From: Pseudoscleropodium purum
Taxonomy: Eukaryota > Streptophyta > Bryopsida > Hypnales > Brachytheciaceae
DNA length: 64,000 bases
Direction of reading: 5' to 3'
Assembly: GCA_963969395.1 (NCBI GenBank)
Contig: OZ017798.1
Coordinates: forward strand, 21,878,173 to 21,942,172
Shown one piece after another: positions 1 through 11,104 of the stretch. A program made the translations under genes and the position numbers. Positions within the stretch are counted from its first letter, which is position 1. Every line of letters starts with the position of its first letter. The notes under the pieces were generated by a model, which had not been told where the DNA came from, searched no databases, and was given only the letters and a program-made list of their open reading frames with translations.

Positions 1-609
1 AGTTATGGACATTCTTGTTTTTCAGGTAGTTAGAGCATCTTCTTGAGGAAAATAACTTGTAGGATTCATTTCTGAATGCAATTATTCAAATTTTTCAAAT
101 TTTTTTATTTTGCATGGTTTAGTTTACTTGCCAAAACAATCTCACCATTAGAATTAGTGCATTTTAATTGCATTTAAAATATATGAATATTTTAGATTTT
201 CCTTCTATCTTTTATCTACTTCTATTTAACAATTGTTTTAAGAATGAAAATTAAGTTTTTTTTAATTTCTTTTTTTCCCCCAAACTCTCAACTTAATTTT
301 CCACTATAATGATTTAAAGCTCAAAACTCTATAGTGCAAAAGTTTTCAATTAAAAATGTTCAAAGTCAAAAAATCTAGTCCCACAATGTGCTAAAAAACT
401 TGTTTTTTCCACTTTAAACGCAAATATCTTGCAATTTGTGTGGTGAAGAAATTCTGAAATTTTTTCCACACAATTTTATACTAGTAATGTGTAAGATCCT
501 ATGGTTAGATGTGAAAAAACAATTAAGTTTCTTTTTACTCTTTGCTATAGAAATGGTAGTTTTCAATGTTCTTTGGTAGAAAAAAGGCCTCGGTCCTTTA
601 GGGTTTAAT
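1..609 (-). repeat. Partial 0.9-kb TTAA/CCCTAAA-family repeat, reverse orientation
   Basis: The window opens inside a reverse-orientation copy of the repeat family seen complete at 1618-2545. Its outer end is the tract reading GGTCCTTTAGGGTTTAA at about 593-609, which is the inverse of the family's left end. Internal family sequence (the 'cttgcaatttgtgtgg' and 'gtaagatcctatgg' tracts near 430-500) appears in reverse complement relative to 1000-1100. No coding gene is supported; short reading frames here are AT-rich and unconserved. Confidence 0.6.
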
Positions 610-938
610 TGATTGAGGTTATGCATAATATGTCCCCCAACCTCATATTTTTTTGGTGACCAATTTCTTAGATTTGATACCTGAAAAAAGGATTGAAAAT
701 CTTCAAATCACTTTCATAGTTTTAACACCCTCGTGATCAAACATTATAGTCTTTCTATTCATAAGTAATATTATTGTGTTTTCTTTTTTGATATGATCTT
801 TGATATATCTAGTTTGAATTTGTATAGTTATAATTTCAAAAAAATTGATACAACTTATTAAAATGTTTTTTTTATATTCAATTTAGAGTAAATTCCTAAA
901 AGCTCAAAAAAGGCCTTGGGCATTTAGGGTGAACTATG
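605..938 (+). repeat. Partial copy of the TTAA/CCCAAGG-ended repeat
   Basis: This stretch is clearly similar along its length to 5310-5629. Both contain the 'ttgattg.ggttatgcata' start, the 'gatcaaac.ttatagtctt' middle and the terminal 'ggccttggg.atttaggg' end. It is the right half of the element that is complete at 5003-5629. The left half is missing, apparently replaced by the neighbouring reverse copy ending at 609. Confidence 0.55.
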
Positions 939-939
939 T

Positions 940-1617
940 TTTTACCAAAAATGCTAGAAAAAACTATCATTTTTAGTACAAGTACCAATTTTTTTTTAAT
1001 ATTTTCATATTTTGGACTCATAACCATAGGATCTTGTAGTGCATTGGATTGAAAATGTGTGTAAAAAATTTCAGAAATTTTCACTAGGTAAATTGCAAGA
1101 TATTAGCATTTGAAGTGACAAAATCATGTTTTTATCCCGGCAAAATACGAAGCAGCTACACTTTATAAGGTCACATTTGTATGAAAAAAGGTCCCAAATG
1201 GTGGTGCTTCTTTGGATCCATTCTTTAGGTTAAGTTGTTTACATGTCTGAAAATTTCAAATCATTTATATTTGTACAACATATAGGGAAAAAATAGTTGG
1301 TATAAAAAAGTAGAGAATGATTTAAAATACTAAATTGTTAAGAATTTAGTTATGGAATTGAAAAATGCCAATACCAATGGTTGAAATGTTTTAATAAACT
1401 ATCTACATCATATTATTTTATTTTTTTCAAAAAATATTGAAATTTGAGTTAAATAAAGGATTGCAAAGTTAATTTTAAAGTCAAAAATTCATAACTACCC
1501 GCAAACTAAAACTCTTCATAACTTTCATTTCATTGATCAAAATGGAATGATTCAAAGCTTTCAATATGTATATAAATCTAGAAAACCAATTTCTATTTTC
1601 ATTTCTAAAAAAGTGAT
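940..1617 (+). repeat. Diverged copy of the 0.9-kb TTAA/CCCTAAA repeat
   Basis: The stretch has the family's internal order: an 'aactatcatttttagtacaag' tract, then 'ataggatcttgtagtgcat', then 'attgcaagatattagcattt', then 'ttatggaattgaaaaatgcc'. The same order is seen at 1670-2060 and 8080-8490. The right-hand terminus is missing because the next copy begins directly at about 1618, giving a head-to-tail arrangement. Confidence 0.55.
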
Positions 1618-2545
1618 TTGAACCCCTAAAGTTCCTTGACTATATTTTCATCAAAAGCACTCCAAAATTGTCATTTCTTGTATAAGTTTCAAATTTTAGA
1701 AAAAAAACATTTTTGGACACATATAACCATGGGAACTTGTAGTGCACTAGTTTGAAAAAGAGGTGGAAAAAAATTCAGAAATTTCCACTGTATGGATTGC
1801 AAAATATTAGCATTTGAAGTGACAAAAATCATTTTTTGTCCCTACGAAATACTGAGCAATTGCACTTTACAAGGTTACATTTTTATGAAAAACTGCTTAA
1901 AATGGTGGTACTTCTTTGGAGTCATTCTTCAAAGCATGTTGACTACATCTTTGAAAATTTTTAGATCATTTGAAATTGTACAACATATAGGAAAAAAATA
2001 GTAAGTAGAAAGATGTAGAGATTAATTCAAAATACAAAATTTTTAACAATTTTTTATGGAATTGAAAAAATTCAATCTCAATGGTTGTAATGTTATAATA
2101 AAAAATCTTTACCTAATGTTTTTTTTCCTTAAATATTAAAAATTGAGTTCAATAAAAGACTTCAAAGTTTATTTTGGAGTAGAAAATTCATAACTACCCA
2201 CAAACTAAACACTTCATAACTTTTGACTCATTGATCAAAATGAAATTATTCAAAGCTTTTAATGTATATATAAATCTAAAAAACCTATTTCAAATTTGGA
2301 TTTTTGAAAAAATGATTTTTTTTAGATCTGCTCAGATTGCTTGAGTTAAGAAACAAACTATATGTTAGGCCATAACTTTTGACTCATATTTTCAAATGTC
2401 CTAAAATTTAGTGCATATTGAAAATATTCTTCGTCCACACCTTCTATAAAAATTTGGGCCAAAAACATGGAAAATCTCTAGTCATATGCACTTGCCCAAA
2501 ATTTCTATGTTGCCAAAAAACACAGCTTGGTCCTTTAGGGGTTAA
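1618..2545 (+). repeat. Complete 0.9-kb TTAA-bounded TIR repeat (CCCTAAA family)
   Basis: The left end reads TTGAACCCCTAAAGTTCC and the right end GGTCCTTTAGGGGTTAA, so the termini are inverted copies of each other just inside a TTAA or near-TTAA site. The length is about 928 bp, close to other complete copies (29256-30187 is 932 bp; 63048-63953 is 906 bp). There is no transposase frame, so it is a non-autonomous element. TTAA target sites with CCC...GGG ends are the known signature of piggyBac-type elements; assignment to that superfamily is inference. Confidence 0.6.
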
Positions 2546-4041
2546 AAGAATTTTTCTAAGTTGTTTGGACTGCCCCTAGTTCATTGAAAATTACATATCA
2601 TACAATAAATTTTTACCCCTAGAGGACAAAGGGTGCTTTTAGGCCTACAATTGCTTCAAAGTACTCATACCCAAAGTAAGGCAAAAATCTTCATTTATAT
2701 TTATTCATTAACAAATACAACCCTAGGAACCTATTCTTAACTTGTTAGTGTTTACCTTCATGAAATTTTAGAATAAAAAACCATACCAATTGCAAGGTCG
2801 AGTTGCTTGAATTTTAGAAAGGAGTATTTTCCATTCTTCCCAAATGGTTAGATTTCATTTTTCAAACTTTTCTACACAAAAGTGTGTAGATCCTACAACT
2901 TAATACTCTCCATAGTATATTGAAGAAATAAGCTGGGAATACCTATAATTTTTTTTAAAAGAAATATTTCATACTCATGCATGGAAAAAATAGTAAATAG
3001 TATTAGAAACAAGTAGAGTATGATATAGAATATTAAATTGTTAAGAATTTAGTTATGGAATTGGAAAATGCCAATTTCAATGGTCATAATGCTGTAATAA
3101 GAAATCTACACCCAAAATTTTTATTTTATTTTAAAAAAATATTGAAAATTGAGTCAACTAAAGGACTTCAAAGTTTATTTTCAAGGAGAGATTTTATAAG
3201 TATTTACAAACTAGAACTCCTCATAACTTTCATCCCCTTAATCAAAATGGAATGAATCAAAGCTTTTCATGTGTGTATATATGTCTAGGATATCAAATTC
3301 AATCTAATATTTTTTTTGAAAATACTGATTTTTTTTAGCTGCTACATTTCAAAGTTCAAGACCGAAGAATTGTTAGAAATTATCATGTAATTACTATTGT
3401 TTCATGGGTGCGTATGTTAATTTGCAAGTTATCATATTATTACAATGTACATGATTACTATAAAGAATTTGCACTAATTTATAATCTGTAATAACTATGT
3501 GATTTTTATACATTAATCACCAGTACGCTAAAGACACAAATTATACACAAAAATTTATTATTTTTGTCGTGCATTTTATGTATATTGAAACATACGAAAA
3601 ATATGTGATAATAATGTCATTGCTATTTGCACTCCAATATTCCTTATTAAATAATATTAATGTTCCAAAATATTATAGTCAATGTTAAAGTGTCGATCAC
3701 CATTTTAATTAACAAGAATTTCTTTCTTAACAAATTTTTTTGCTTACTGTTTGTCACAACCTAATTGACTTAAATGCATCCTTCCTATACGCCATCAAAT
3801 TTTAGCTTGAACAAACACCATCAATGCACCACTAAGAAACTTGATTGCATAGCAAAAGAATAAAATCCATCAATAAGCCACCAAGAAATTTGGTGGGACA
3901 GAGAAAGATGTGTTCATTGATGAATCAAAAGAATGGAGAGGTCCTTTATATGCAGAAATCCATTATTCATCATGGCAAAGGATATGGGATTACTGAACTT
4001 GAAGATCAGAGAAGCTCATTATCAATTTATTGTAGTCATGT
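2546..4041. other. AT-rich intergenic DNA with degenerate repeat pieces
   Basis: A fragment at about 2990-3320 repeats the middle of the 0.9-kb family ('aattgttaagaatttagtta', then 'aatgccaatttcaatggtc'). A short 'ttacccctagaggacaaaggg' tract lies near 2612. From 3340 to 4041 I see only AT-rich sequence of no recognisable origin, with no convincing exon, RNA gene or conserved frame. Confidence 0.5.
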
Positions 4042-4418
4042 AGGAATTGTGTTCAAAGTAGATGTTCAAACCTCTTTTAGGCATAGTAAAATAATTTTTT
4101 TCAAAAAATTTTAGACAAAAAAAAGTTGTGAAATCAAGATTAATTTCACCTCCAAAAATCTTTTTGTTATTTTAAGCGTTCAATTAAAAGTTATGGACAA
4201 AAATCAAAAAGGGTGTTTGAAAATGTAAAAAAATGTTCTTTGCTACCACTCTTTAGTTTTTGTCTATAACTTTTAATTGAACGCTTAAAATAACAAAAGG
4301 ATTTTTGGAGGTGAAATTTATCTTGATTTCACAACTTTTTTTAGTTTAAAGTTTTTGAAAAAACTTATTTTTCTATGTCTAAATGAGGTATGAACTTCTA
4401 CTTTGAACACAATTCTTG
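4042..4418. repeat. Foldback inverted repeat (about 165-bp arms)
   Basis: The left arm, about 4042-4215, is matched in reverse complement by the right arm, about 4247-4418, around a loop of roughly 30 bp. Matching pairs include 'gaattgtgttcaaagtaga' (4044) against 'tctactttgaacacaattc' (4398), 'gttgtgaaatcaagat' against 'atcttgatttcacaac', and 'gcgttcaattaaaagttat' against 'ataacttttaattgaacgc'. The arms have a few mismatches and small indels. A transcript would form a long hairpin; the block could be a foldback MITE or a small-RNA source. Confidence 0.8.
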
Positions 4419-5002
4419 CTTTTCAATTGACTTAGTATTAAAATTGTAAAAGAAAAAAATGCAATGTTAGTGCAATAACTATGCATAGACACGATGTTGC
4501 ATGATTATTGCACTAGCTTCATATGTCTTAAATAAGTGTCAATGCTTGATGAAGTTAGTCGCTCATCACTAAACCATTGAAATCATACATATTTTATCAT
4601 ACATAGTTATTGTGCAACTTTAGCACTTCAAACTCAAATATGAATGATTTGCCTAAACCACACTATAATCATGAATGGCAATAGTGTATTGTAACAATAT
4701 TTTCAAATGAATGAATGTAATATGAAAGTGATGCTTGACGATAATTGTACAATTATTTTTGGCAATTCATGACAAAGGAACTTTGTGATGTAGAGTTGCT
4801 CTCTAAGCATTATAAAATACATATCATGCAATAATTTTTTAACCGAATAGTCAAAAGTTATGAAAATTGTTTCACCTTAAAGCTACTCCTCAAGTATATG
4901 TTGTGTGAAAATTTCAGCAAAAAAAAAAAGAAAATTTTGTGTGAAGTCAGTTGCCTCAAATCATTATGTTGCCAAAAAAAATGTAGTTTTTGCACTTAGG
5001 GG
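4419..5002. other. AT-rich intergenic DNA; left half of a direct repeat
   Basis: Mostly anonymous AT-rich sequence. Positions 4846-5002 ('tagtcaaaagttatgaaaat' through 'atgttgccaaaaaaaatgta') are repeated directly at 5632-5797, on the other side of the element at 5003-5629. The arrangement looks like a repeat copy duplicated around, or interrupted by, that element. Confidence 0.45.
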
Positions 5003-5629
5003 TTAATCCCTAAATGCCCAAGGCACCAAAATATGGTGTCAATTATATTTTGAAGTTAGATAAAATCTAACTAAATTTCTATTTTTGAAAGATTCTTCTT
5101 GAAGTCTAGTTTAGCATCAAAAATCCAATCTTGAAAACAAATGTTTATGATTTTTCTATTCAAGATTTTGTACAAGGATACCCATTGCAATCTTGATTTT
5201 TTGTAGTGTTGAGGGTTCTTGGAAATGAGCCTCAAATACACTAGAACTTGGAGGAAAAATCACATTAAAAGCTCATTTCAAAAAATTGTAGAGTAGATTT
5301 TGAGAAGCCATAAATTGATTGGGGTTATGCATATTAGGCCCTTTAGCCTCATATTTTTTGGTAACCAACTTTCTAGAATTAATATGTAGAAAGTGAATTG
5401 AAAAATTTTCATAGTTTTAATGCCCTCATGATCAAACGTTATAGTCTTCCAACTTATAAGTGATATTATTGTGGGTTTTTTTCCTATGTGATCTCTAACA
5501 TGTCTAGTTTGAATTCTTATGGTTATAATTCAAAAAAAATTGATAAAACTTGTCAAAATGTTGATCTTTTGTCCAATTTAGAGCAAATTTCTAGAGGCTT
5601 AAAACAGGCCTTGGGTATTTAGGGGTTAA
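5003..5629. mobile_element. 627-bp TIR element with TTAA ends (CCCAAGG TIR)
   Basis: The left end TTAATCCCTAAATGCCCAAGG (5003-5023) is the inverse of the right end (5609-5629, which reads CCTTGGGTATTTAGGGG then TTAA), with 19 of 21 positions matching. The ends fall on TTAA. No reading frame of transposase size is present, so this is a non-autonomous element. Its right half has a relative at 605-938, and a TIR relative is nested at 8838-9810. Confidence 0.65.
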
Positions 5630-8032
5630 CCATGTAGTCAAAAGTTATAAAAATGATTGGGCCTCAAAGCTATTCTTTAGGTACATGTTGTATGAAAATT
5701 TTAGCAAAAAATATAAAAATTCCATTCATAGTGAGCCACCCCAAATTTCTATGTTGCCAAAAAAAAATGTTATTTGCTCTTTTAGGAATTAATTCATTTG
5801 TTGAAGTAAGTGAAAGTTTGTATACAATTTATCACAATGTGTAATGTATTTTAAAGAAGAACACATCTTGCTTTATCATTCTCCCCTCCCTCCCTTTCCT
5901 TCCAAAAATTGAGAATTGTTGATTTTTGTTAAAAAAAATTTCCCCCCTTTCAATGCCATTGATTTTCTAAAACTTTGGGATATATCCTATATCAAATGCC
6001 AAACTCCATCCCACTTGAAAATTTCAAATAGGATAGAAGGATGGGAAGTGGAATATATGATTTCAATTTAATTCAATATAAATTATTTTTTTGAGCTCAC
6101 TGGAGTGGATGAGGATTTTAGGGGGTAATGTGGTAAATTAATTTACTTCTTTTTTGAGTTCATTTTAACAATTTGTCACAATGAGTTCAAAAGAGGTAGT
6201 AATTGCCTCGTTATTTTTGCTTCACTATGTACTCAATAGAAGTAGTCACTATTTGCATTTCCTATTCTTTAAAAAGAGGCATTGTCATCCTTGACTCCCC
6301 TAACTAAATTGAAAAATAAAAAAATAAAACACCCAATTTGTCCACCTACCCCCTCAAATACCAACCAAAAAAACTTTGATATGGAAACAATGTATGGAAT
6401 GTATATTTGTATGATGTACAATGACAAATATAAAATACTAGTATAATATAATATAAAATACATCTATCAATTTAGGATATAGAATATAAAGTTATACAAT
6501 AAAATGTATATATGTGTGTATATGTGTGCATGTGTGTGTGTGTGTGTATATATATGGGATATGAAATAATAAACTCTTGTCAATTGTAGTCTAAAAAATA
6601 AAAAATAAATATAGATATGAATAGTAATCAACGAAATCTCTCTCTTTATATAAATTCATTCATTCATTTATTTAGTGAGTGAAGCGAGTGACACTTTATA
6701 CCTATGCACTCAAAAGATGTAGAGCACTCAAATACACATCACTATAGTTTAAATACATCACAAATTCCTACTACAAGAATGTAGAACAATCTTATCCTAA
6801 TAAAAAGAAACATATTAAGCCATAAGTAGGAAATTGAAATATTATCTTTTTTGATATACTTTAAAGAAAGTGTGGGAGTATTAAATCATGTATATATCAT
6901 TACAAATCTTTGCATAAAATTCTTTAAATACATTGTTAAGGATTGATATTTCACTCTTGAAATGCTATTGTAATTAATCCCATTAATGCTTGAAGATTTT
7001 AGACCAAACTTGTACATGCTACAATACATAATATACTCAACTAGTTTGTGTTTAGCGTAAAGATTTAATTTTTGTTATGGATACAATTATTAGAAATTAT
7101 TCACATTGTTTAAAGTGAAAAACTTTATTAATTTCAATTTGTCAAATCACTACAAGAACTTATAACTTTTAAAATGCACCCAAAATTCAATTTCTATTTT
7201 TTATGGTTAAGTTTTGGTATGGCAAGCTAAACTATGAAGTGGTCATTATGGTATAATATGAGTGCAAATTTTTTTATGATATGTTTTCAAAGCATTAAAG
7301 ATTTTTGTACATAGAAAAATATTTAACAAAATTTAGACCCTTGGATTTTTAACAAGTATAATATCTAAGTATTTGTAAGAAGTCATCAACATTTATATCA
7401 TCCAACTATCTTGTGCATTCTACAATGTCATTAACAAACAATCTAGAAGCATTCTATATGATGAAAATTATTTTGAAGAGAATGAATGCTACTTAAAAGT
7501 ATCATTTGACAATTAGGAATTAAATCAAATGTAATCAAGGTAAATTACATGAATATTTTTAGTTAATACAAAAGACACACAATGTCTTAAATCTGCATGT
7601 AGTTTAAGCAATGATTCGCCTACCCTTCATATATGAAGACTTTGTGTAGGGTACGATTTGAAGTCTTTGAATTTCATATATAGTTTAATAATGTTAGCAA
7701 CAAATACAAATAAATCAAAGAAAAAATGCAAATGCAAAATTTAGACCAAAGCATAAAACAATGTATAGCCTACAATATTGCACACAAACAACAAATTCAT
7801 GACATTTGTAGCAAATAATTATCAACAAATAATTAAATTTAAAAAAAAATTGAATAGACATTTTTGAAAATTCTTTGAAATCTTTTGAATTATTATCTAA
7901 AAATATCCTATTCTTTTGTAAAGTAATTTCTAACAATTTCAACACTGAGTTTTAGGAATATCCTATAATGAATGAACCTTCCATTGGCCCCAATGGTACA
8001 TATTAGCACCTTGCACACTAAGGTGGGCCCTT
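5630..8032. other. AT-rich intergenic DNA with a TG/TA microsatellite
   Basis: Positions 5632-5797 are the right copy of the direct repeat described at 4846-5002. A (TG)n/(TA)n microsatellite occupies about 6505-6556. The rest, about 5800-8030, is AT-rich with no recognisable gene, RNA gene or complete transposon end. The short frames here have low-complexity compositions and no family resemblance. Confidence 0.5.
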
Positions 8033-9899
8033 CTAACCCCTAAAATTTTATGACTATGTAATCAACAAAAACTCTCTGAAACTGCCATTTTTAGTACAAG
8101 TACCAAGTTTTTGAAAAAAATTTCTATGCCTGTAATTGTGGGATCTTTTAGTATGTTGACTTGAAACATGGGGTAAAAATTTCATAATTTCCACCATGTG
8201 GATTGCAAGATACAAGCATTCAAATTCATTGAAATCATTTTTTTTGCCCCTACAAAAAACAAGGCAACTGCACTTCACAAGCTCACTTTTCTATGAAAAA
8301 ATGTCCCAAATGGTGATGCTTCTTAGTATTCTTTTTCTAAGACAAGTTGGTCATATGCTTGAAAAATTTCAAATCATTTGGAATTGTAAAACATAGAGGA
8401 AAAAATAGTAAGTAGATAGTAGTAGTAAACAATGAAAAATACTAAATTGTTAAAAATTTAATTATGGAATCGAAAAATGCCAATCCTAATGGTTTTAATG
8501 TTGTAATAATCAATCTACATTCTATGATTTTAATTTTCTTTGAAAATGTAGTTTAATAAAAGACTTCAAATTTATTTTAGAGTAGAAAATCCATAACTTC
8601 CCTAAACTAAAACTCTTCATAACTTTTGACTCATCAATCAAAATGGAACAATTCAAAGCTTTCCACTTATACATAACTCTAGCATACAAATTTGAAATTT
8701 TTGATCATGAAAAAAGTATTTTTTTTGATTTGCTAAGATTTCCCATTTACAAAAAAGGAACATATCAGGCCATAAATTTTGACTTATGAAATTTAGTGCA
8801 TAAGAAAGATATTCTGCATCCCCACCTTCTCTTAAATTTAACCCCTCACCGCCCAAGGCCGTTTTGGGTTCCAAAACATTAGTGCTTTTGAAGCAATGTA
8901 GATGTAAATGTTACTAAGTTATAAAGATCTTAACCATACAATCTTGTAGTGAACATATTGTAGATGATGTGAATCAAATTTGGAGTCATTTGACTGTATA
9001 GATTGAAAGATTATAATGTTTTAGTGTTGAAAGAAGATGCTGAAATTTTCCTAAAAACACTCTTGGAGGTGAAATTTGATTTTTAAACTTACTCAAATGA
9101 AAAAACTTGAAACTATAAAGTGATTCAAAACCAACGTACAAACACATCAAAGGAAAAAATATCAATAAATTGACTCAATATGTTTGCAATGTGGCTTGCA
9201 AATCTCAAAAAATAAGCAAGAAAAGTTGTAGAAAACACATCTAAAGCTGAACCTCCTACTAAAATGCTTCTCAATCCCTCATAACTTCTTGGATTGATAT
9301 GAAAATTTAGCCACACAAACTAGACTAGTATGCGCAACTTCTTCAACAAACTCTATTGGAATCAGACATTGTATGGAGAAGAAACAAGCCGCCAAAGTTC
9401 ACTGTAATCCAAAAATATCAGGATTTTGAACTTCAAATTGCTCCCAAACATTCAAAACAACTTGGATTTACATAAATTTTTTACCACACTAACTAGACTT
9501 CAAGGGGAACATAATCCAACAAATTTTGTTGAAAACAAACATTGGATGAAGGAGATACAACCCTCCGAAGTTTCAGCCATCAAATGCAGTTTGGTGGACT
9601 CAAATTGAATTTGTAAACTTCAATTGTCTTCAAATGAATTAGTTAATCTTGGATCAATCTATAAATCTTACCACACAAACTAGAAGAGAGTGCAAATTTA
9701 CCAATAAGTTTTATTGAATTTGAACAATAGATGTAAAAAATACAACACTTTGAATTTGACTTGAAACTTTATGAGGACACTTTTGATCCCCTTGGGCAGT
9801 GAGGGATTAAGGGCCAAAAATATGAAAACCTTTAATCACACGTACCTGTCTGAAATTGCTATGTAGCCAAAAACTACATATTGGTCCTTTAGGGGTTAA
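8033..9899 (+). repeat. 0.9-kb TTAA/CCCTAAA repeat split by a nested element
   Basis: The left end is at about 8033 (CTAACCCCTAAAATT) and the right end is GGTCCTTTAGGGGTTAA at 9883-9899. Interior family tracts are present, such as 'ttttagtatgttgacttga' and 'ttgcaagatacaagcatt'. The copy is 1867 bp long because a 973-bp element (8838-9810) interrupts it. Without that insert it is about 894 bp, in line with the other complete copies. Confidence 0.6.
8838..9810. mobile_element. Nested 973-bp TIR element in a TTAA site
   Basis: The left end, TTAACCCCTCACCGCCCAAGG (8838-8858), and the right end (9790-9810, CCTTGGGCAGTGAGGGATTAA) are inverted copies matching at 19 of 21 positions. The insert lies between family sequence ending 'ccaccttctcttaaat' and sequence resuming 'gggccaaaaatatg'. 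The uninterrupted homologous copy at about 2437-2475 reads continuously through this point. No transposase is visible. Confidence 0.65.
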
Positions 9900-10175
9900 A
9901 TGCACCATTGACTCAAAACCACCATCATCACTCCAAATACATCTCCAAATTCAATATCTATCTATGTGAAAGAAACGATTTAAGAACATTTTACTTGGAA
10001 AAACTTTAGCCCTTTGTAATTTTTGCATATGGTATCCAAATGCTATGTTCTTTGGTGAGTTGGAACCTCCTTTCACTTGCCAAGAAGAAACTACAAAAAT
10101 CTGATTTGTATAATAATGGTATCTAGGCGCAGTAGTCAAAAGTGGTGGTTTTGGGGGTGTCCACCTTTACCTTAG
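9900..10175. repeat. About 275-bp dispersed repeat, partner at 54313-54580
   Basis: This stretch is similar to 54325-54580. Both share an 'aatgcacca.tga' start, 'tatgtgaaagaaac', a 'cataacttttgcata'-type centre, 'ggaacctcctttcacttgcc', and a 'ggttttg.gg.t..ccacc' end. The partner copy has weak inverted ends. Each copy lies just upstream of a gene-bearing block (the seven-helix gene here, the S1-family copy 2 there). Confidence 0.55.
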
Positions 10176-11104
10176 AAAATTAAAATATTAAGAAGACTGC
10201 AATGGGCACTGAGTACCCCTGACCGTTGAGTAAGAAGCAATGAAACTCCACCCAAAAACACTCCGGCTAATCAGGCACCGTAAACACCAACTCTACGGCG
10301 TAATAATCCCCTCACCCCCCAAAATCCATAACTACAAAGTCTACCAATTCTAAAATCTACCAGTCCAAAATCTACCAATCCCCAAATGAGGCTCGTCTCT
10401 CTCCCCTGCGAGACAAAAGGGCCGGAGGAGCCTCCCGCCAGCCAGGGTAGAAGAGGACGATGATCTCGCTCGCCACAACGACAACAGATCATCGCTACAG
10501 CAAAGTCCAGCGTTGCTGCTGCTGCTGCCGCCGTGGATAGAATCATCAATCCCAGCAGCATGGAACAGCACTTCCAATACCAGCATGTGATCAATATTCT
10601 CCGCGTCCCAGTGAATTCGCAAAAATTCTATCACTGCTAAGCATACAAAAAGCCAGCGCACGGGCTTCATCCCAGGCAGGGCCCACTTCTTGTCAACAAC
10701 CAAATAGTGTTCTGCAATCCTGGGGACGCTTCGTTCCTCGGAGTATTTGGGAGTTTCGATCCTCTTTTGGTTTTACATTTGCTTGTCGAGGTGAGAGAGC
10801 AGAGAGAAAGAGAGAAAGAGAAAGAGAACAGAGCGAGAGCGAGGTTTTTATTGAGTGGTATTTGATAGATAGTACGTGAAAGAGTACCGACTTTCGGTGG
10901 TGGGTTTTTGTAGTGGCGTTATTGATTTGATTGTGAGGATTTTTTGAGGTTTTGGGTGAGGGTGTTGAGGTATTGATTTTGAGGTATTTTGGTTTTGATT
11001 GTGAGGCGACTTGATTGAGGGGTTAGTTTGTGAGGATGCAACAGAGGTGGTATGAGAGATTGTAGCGTGGCGAGGGGTGTTTTTTGGCTTGTGAGGCTTC
11101 CACG
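10176..11104 (+). promoter_or_regulatory. Promoter / 5' untranslated region of the seven-helix gene
   Basis: Base composition rises sharply from AT-rich to mixed or GC-rich here. A purine-rich GA tract (gagaga / aaagag repeats) lies at about 10791-10845; such tracts are common in plant 5' leaders. No clear TATA box is visible. A reverse-strand frame with an ATG at 10670 runs to 10350 (106 codons) and contains serine runs and a CAG-derived tract; it resembles nothing I know. I treat it as chance, although a divergent transcript is possible. Confidence 0.5.

Noticed and set aside
3845..4114. 89-codon plus-strand frame before the foldback
   Set aside because: Its end runs into the foldback arm, its composition is AT-biased, and no family is recognisable.
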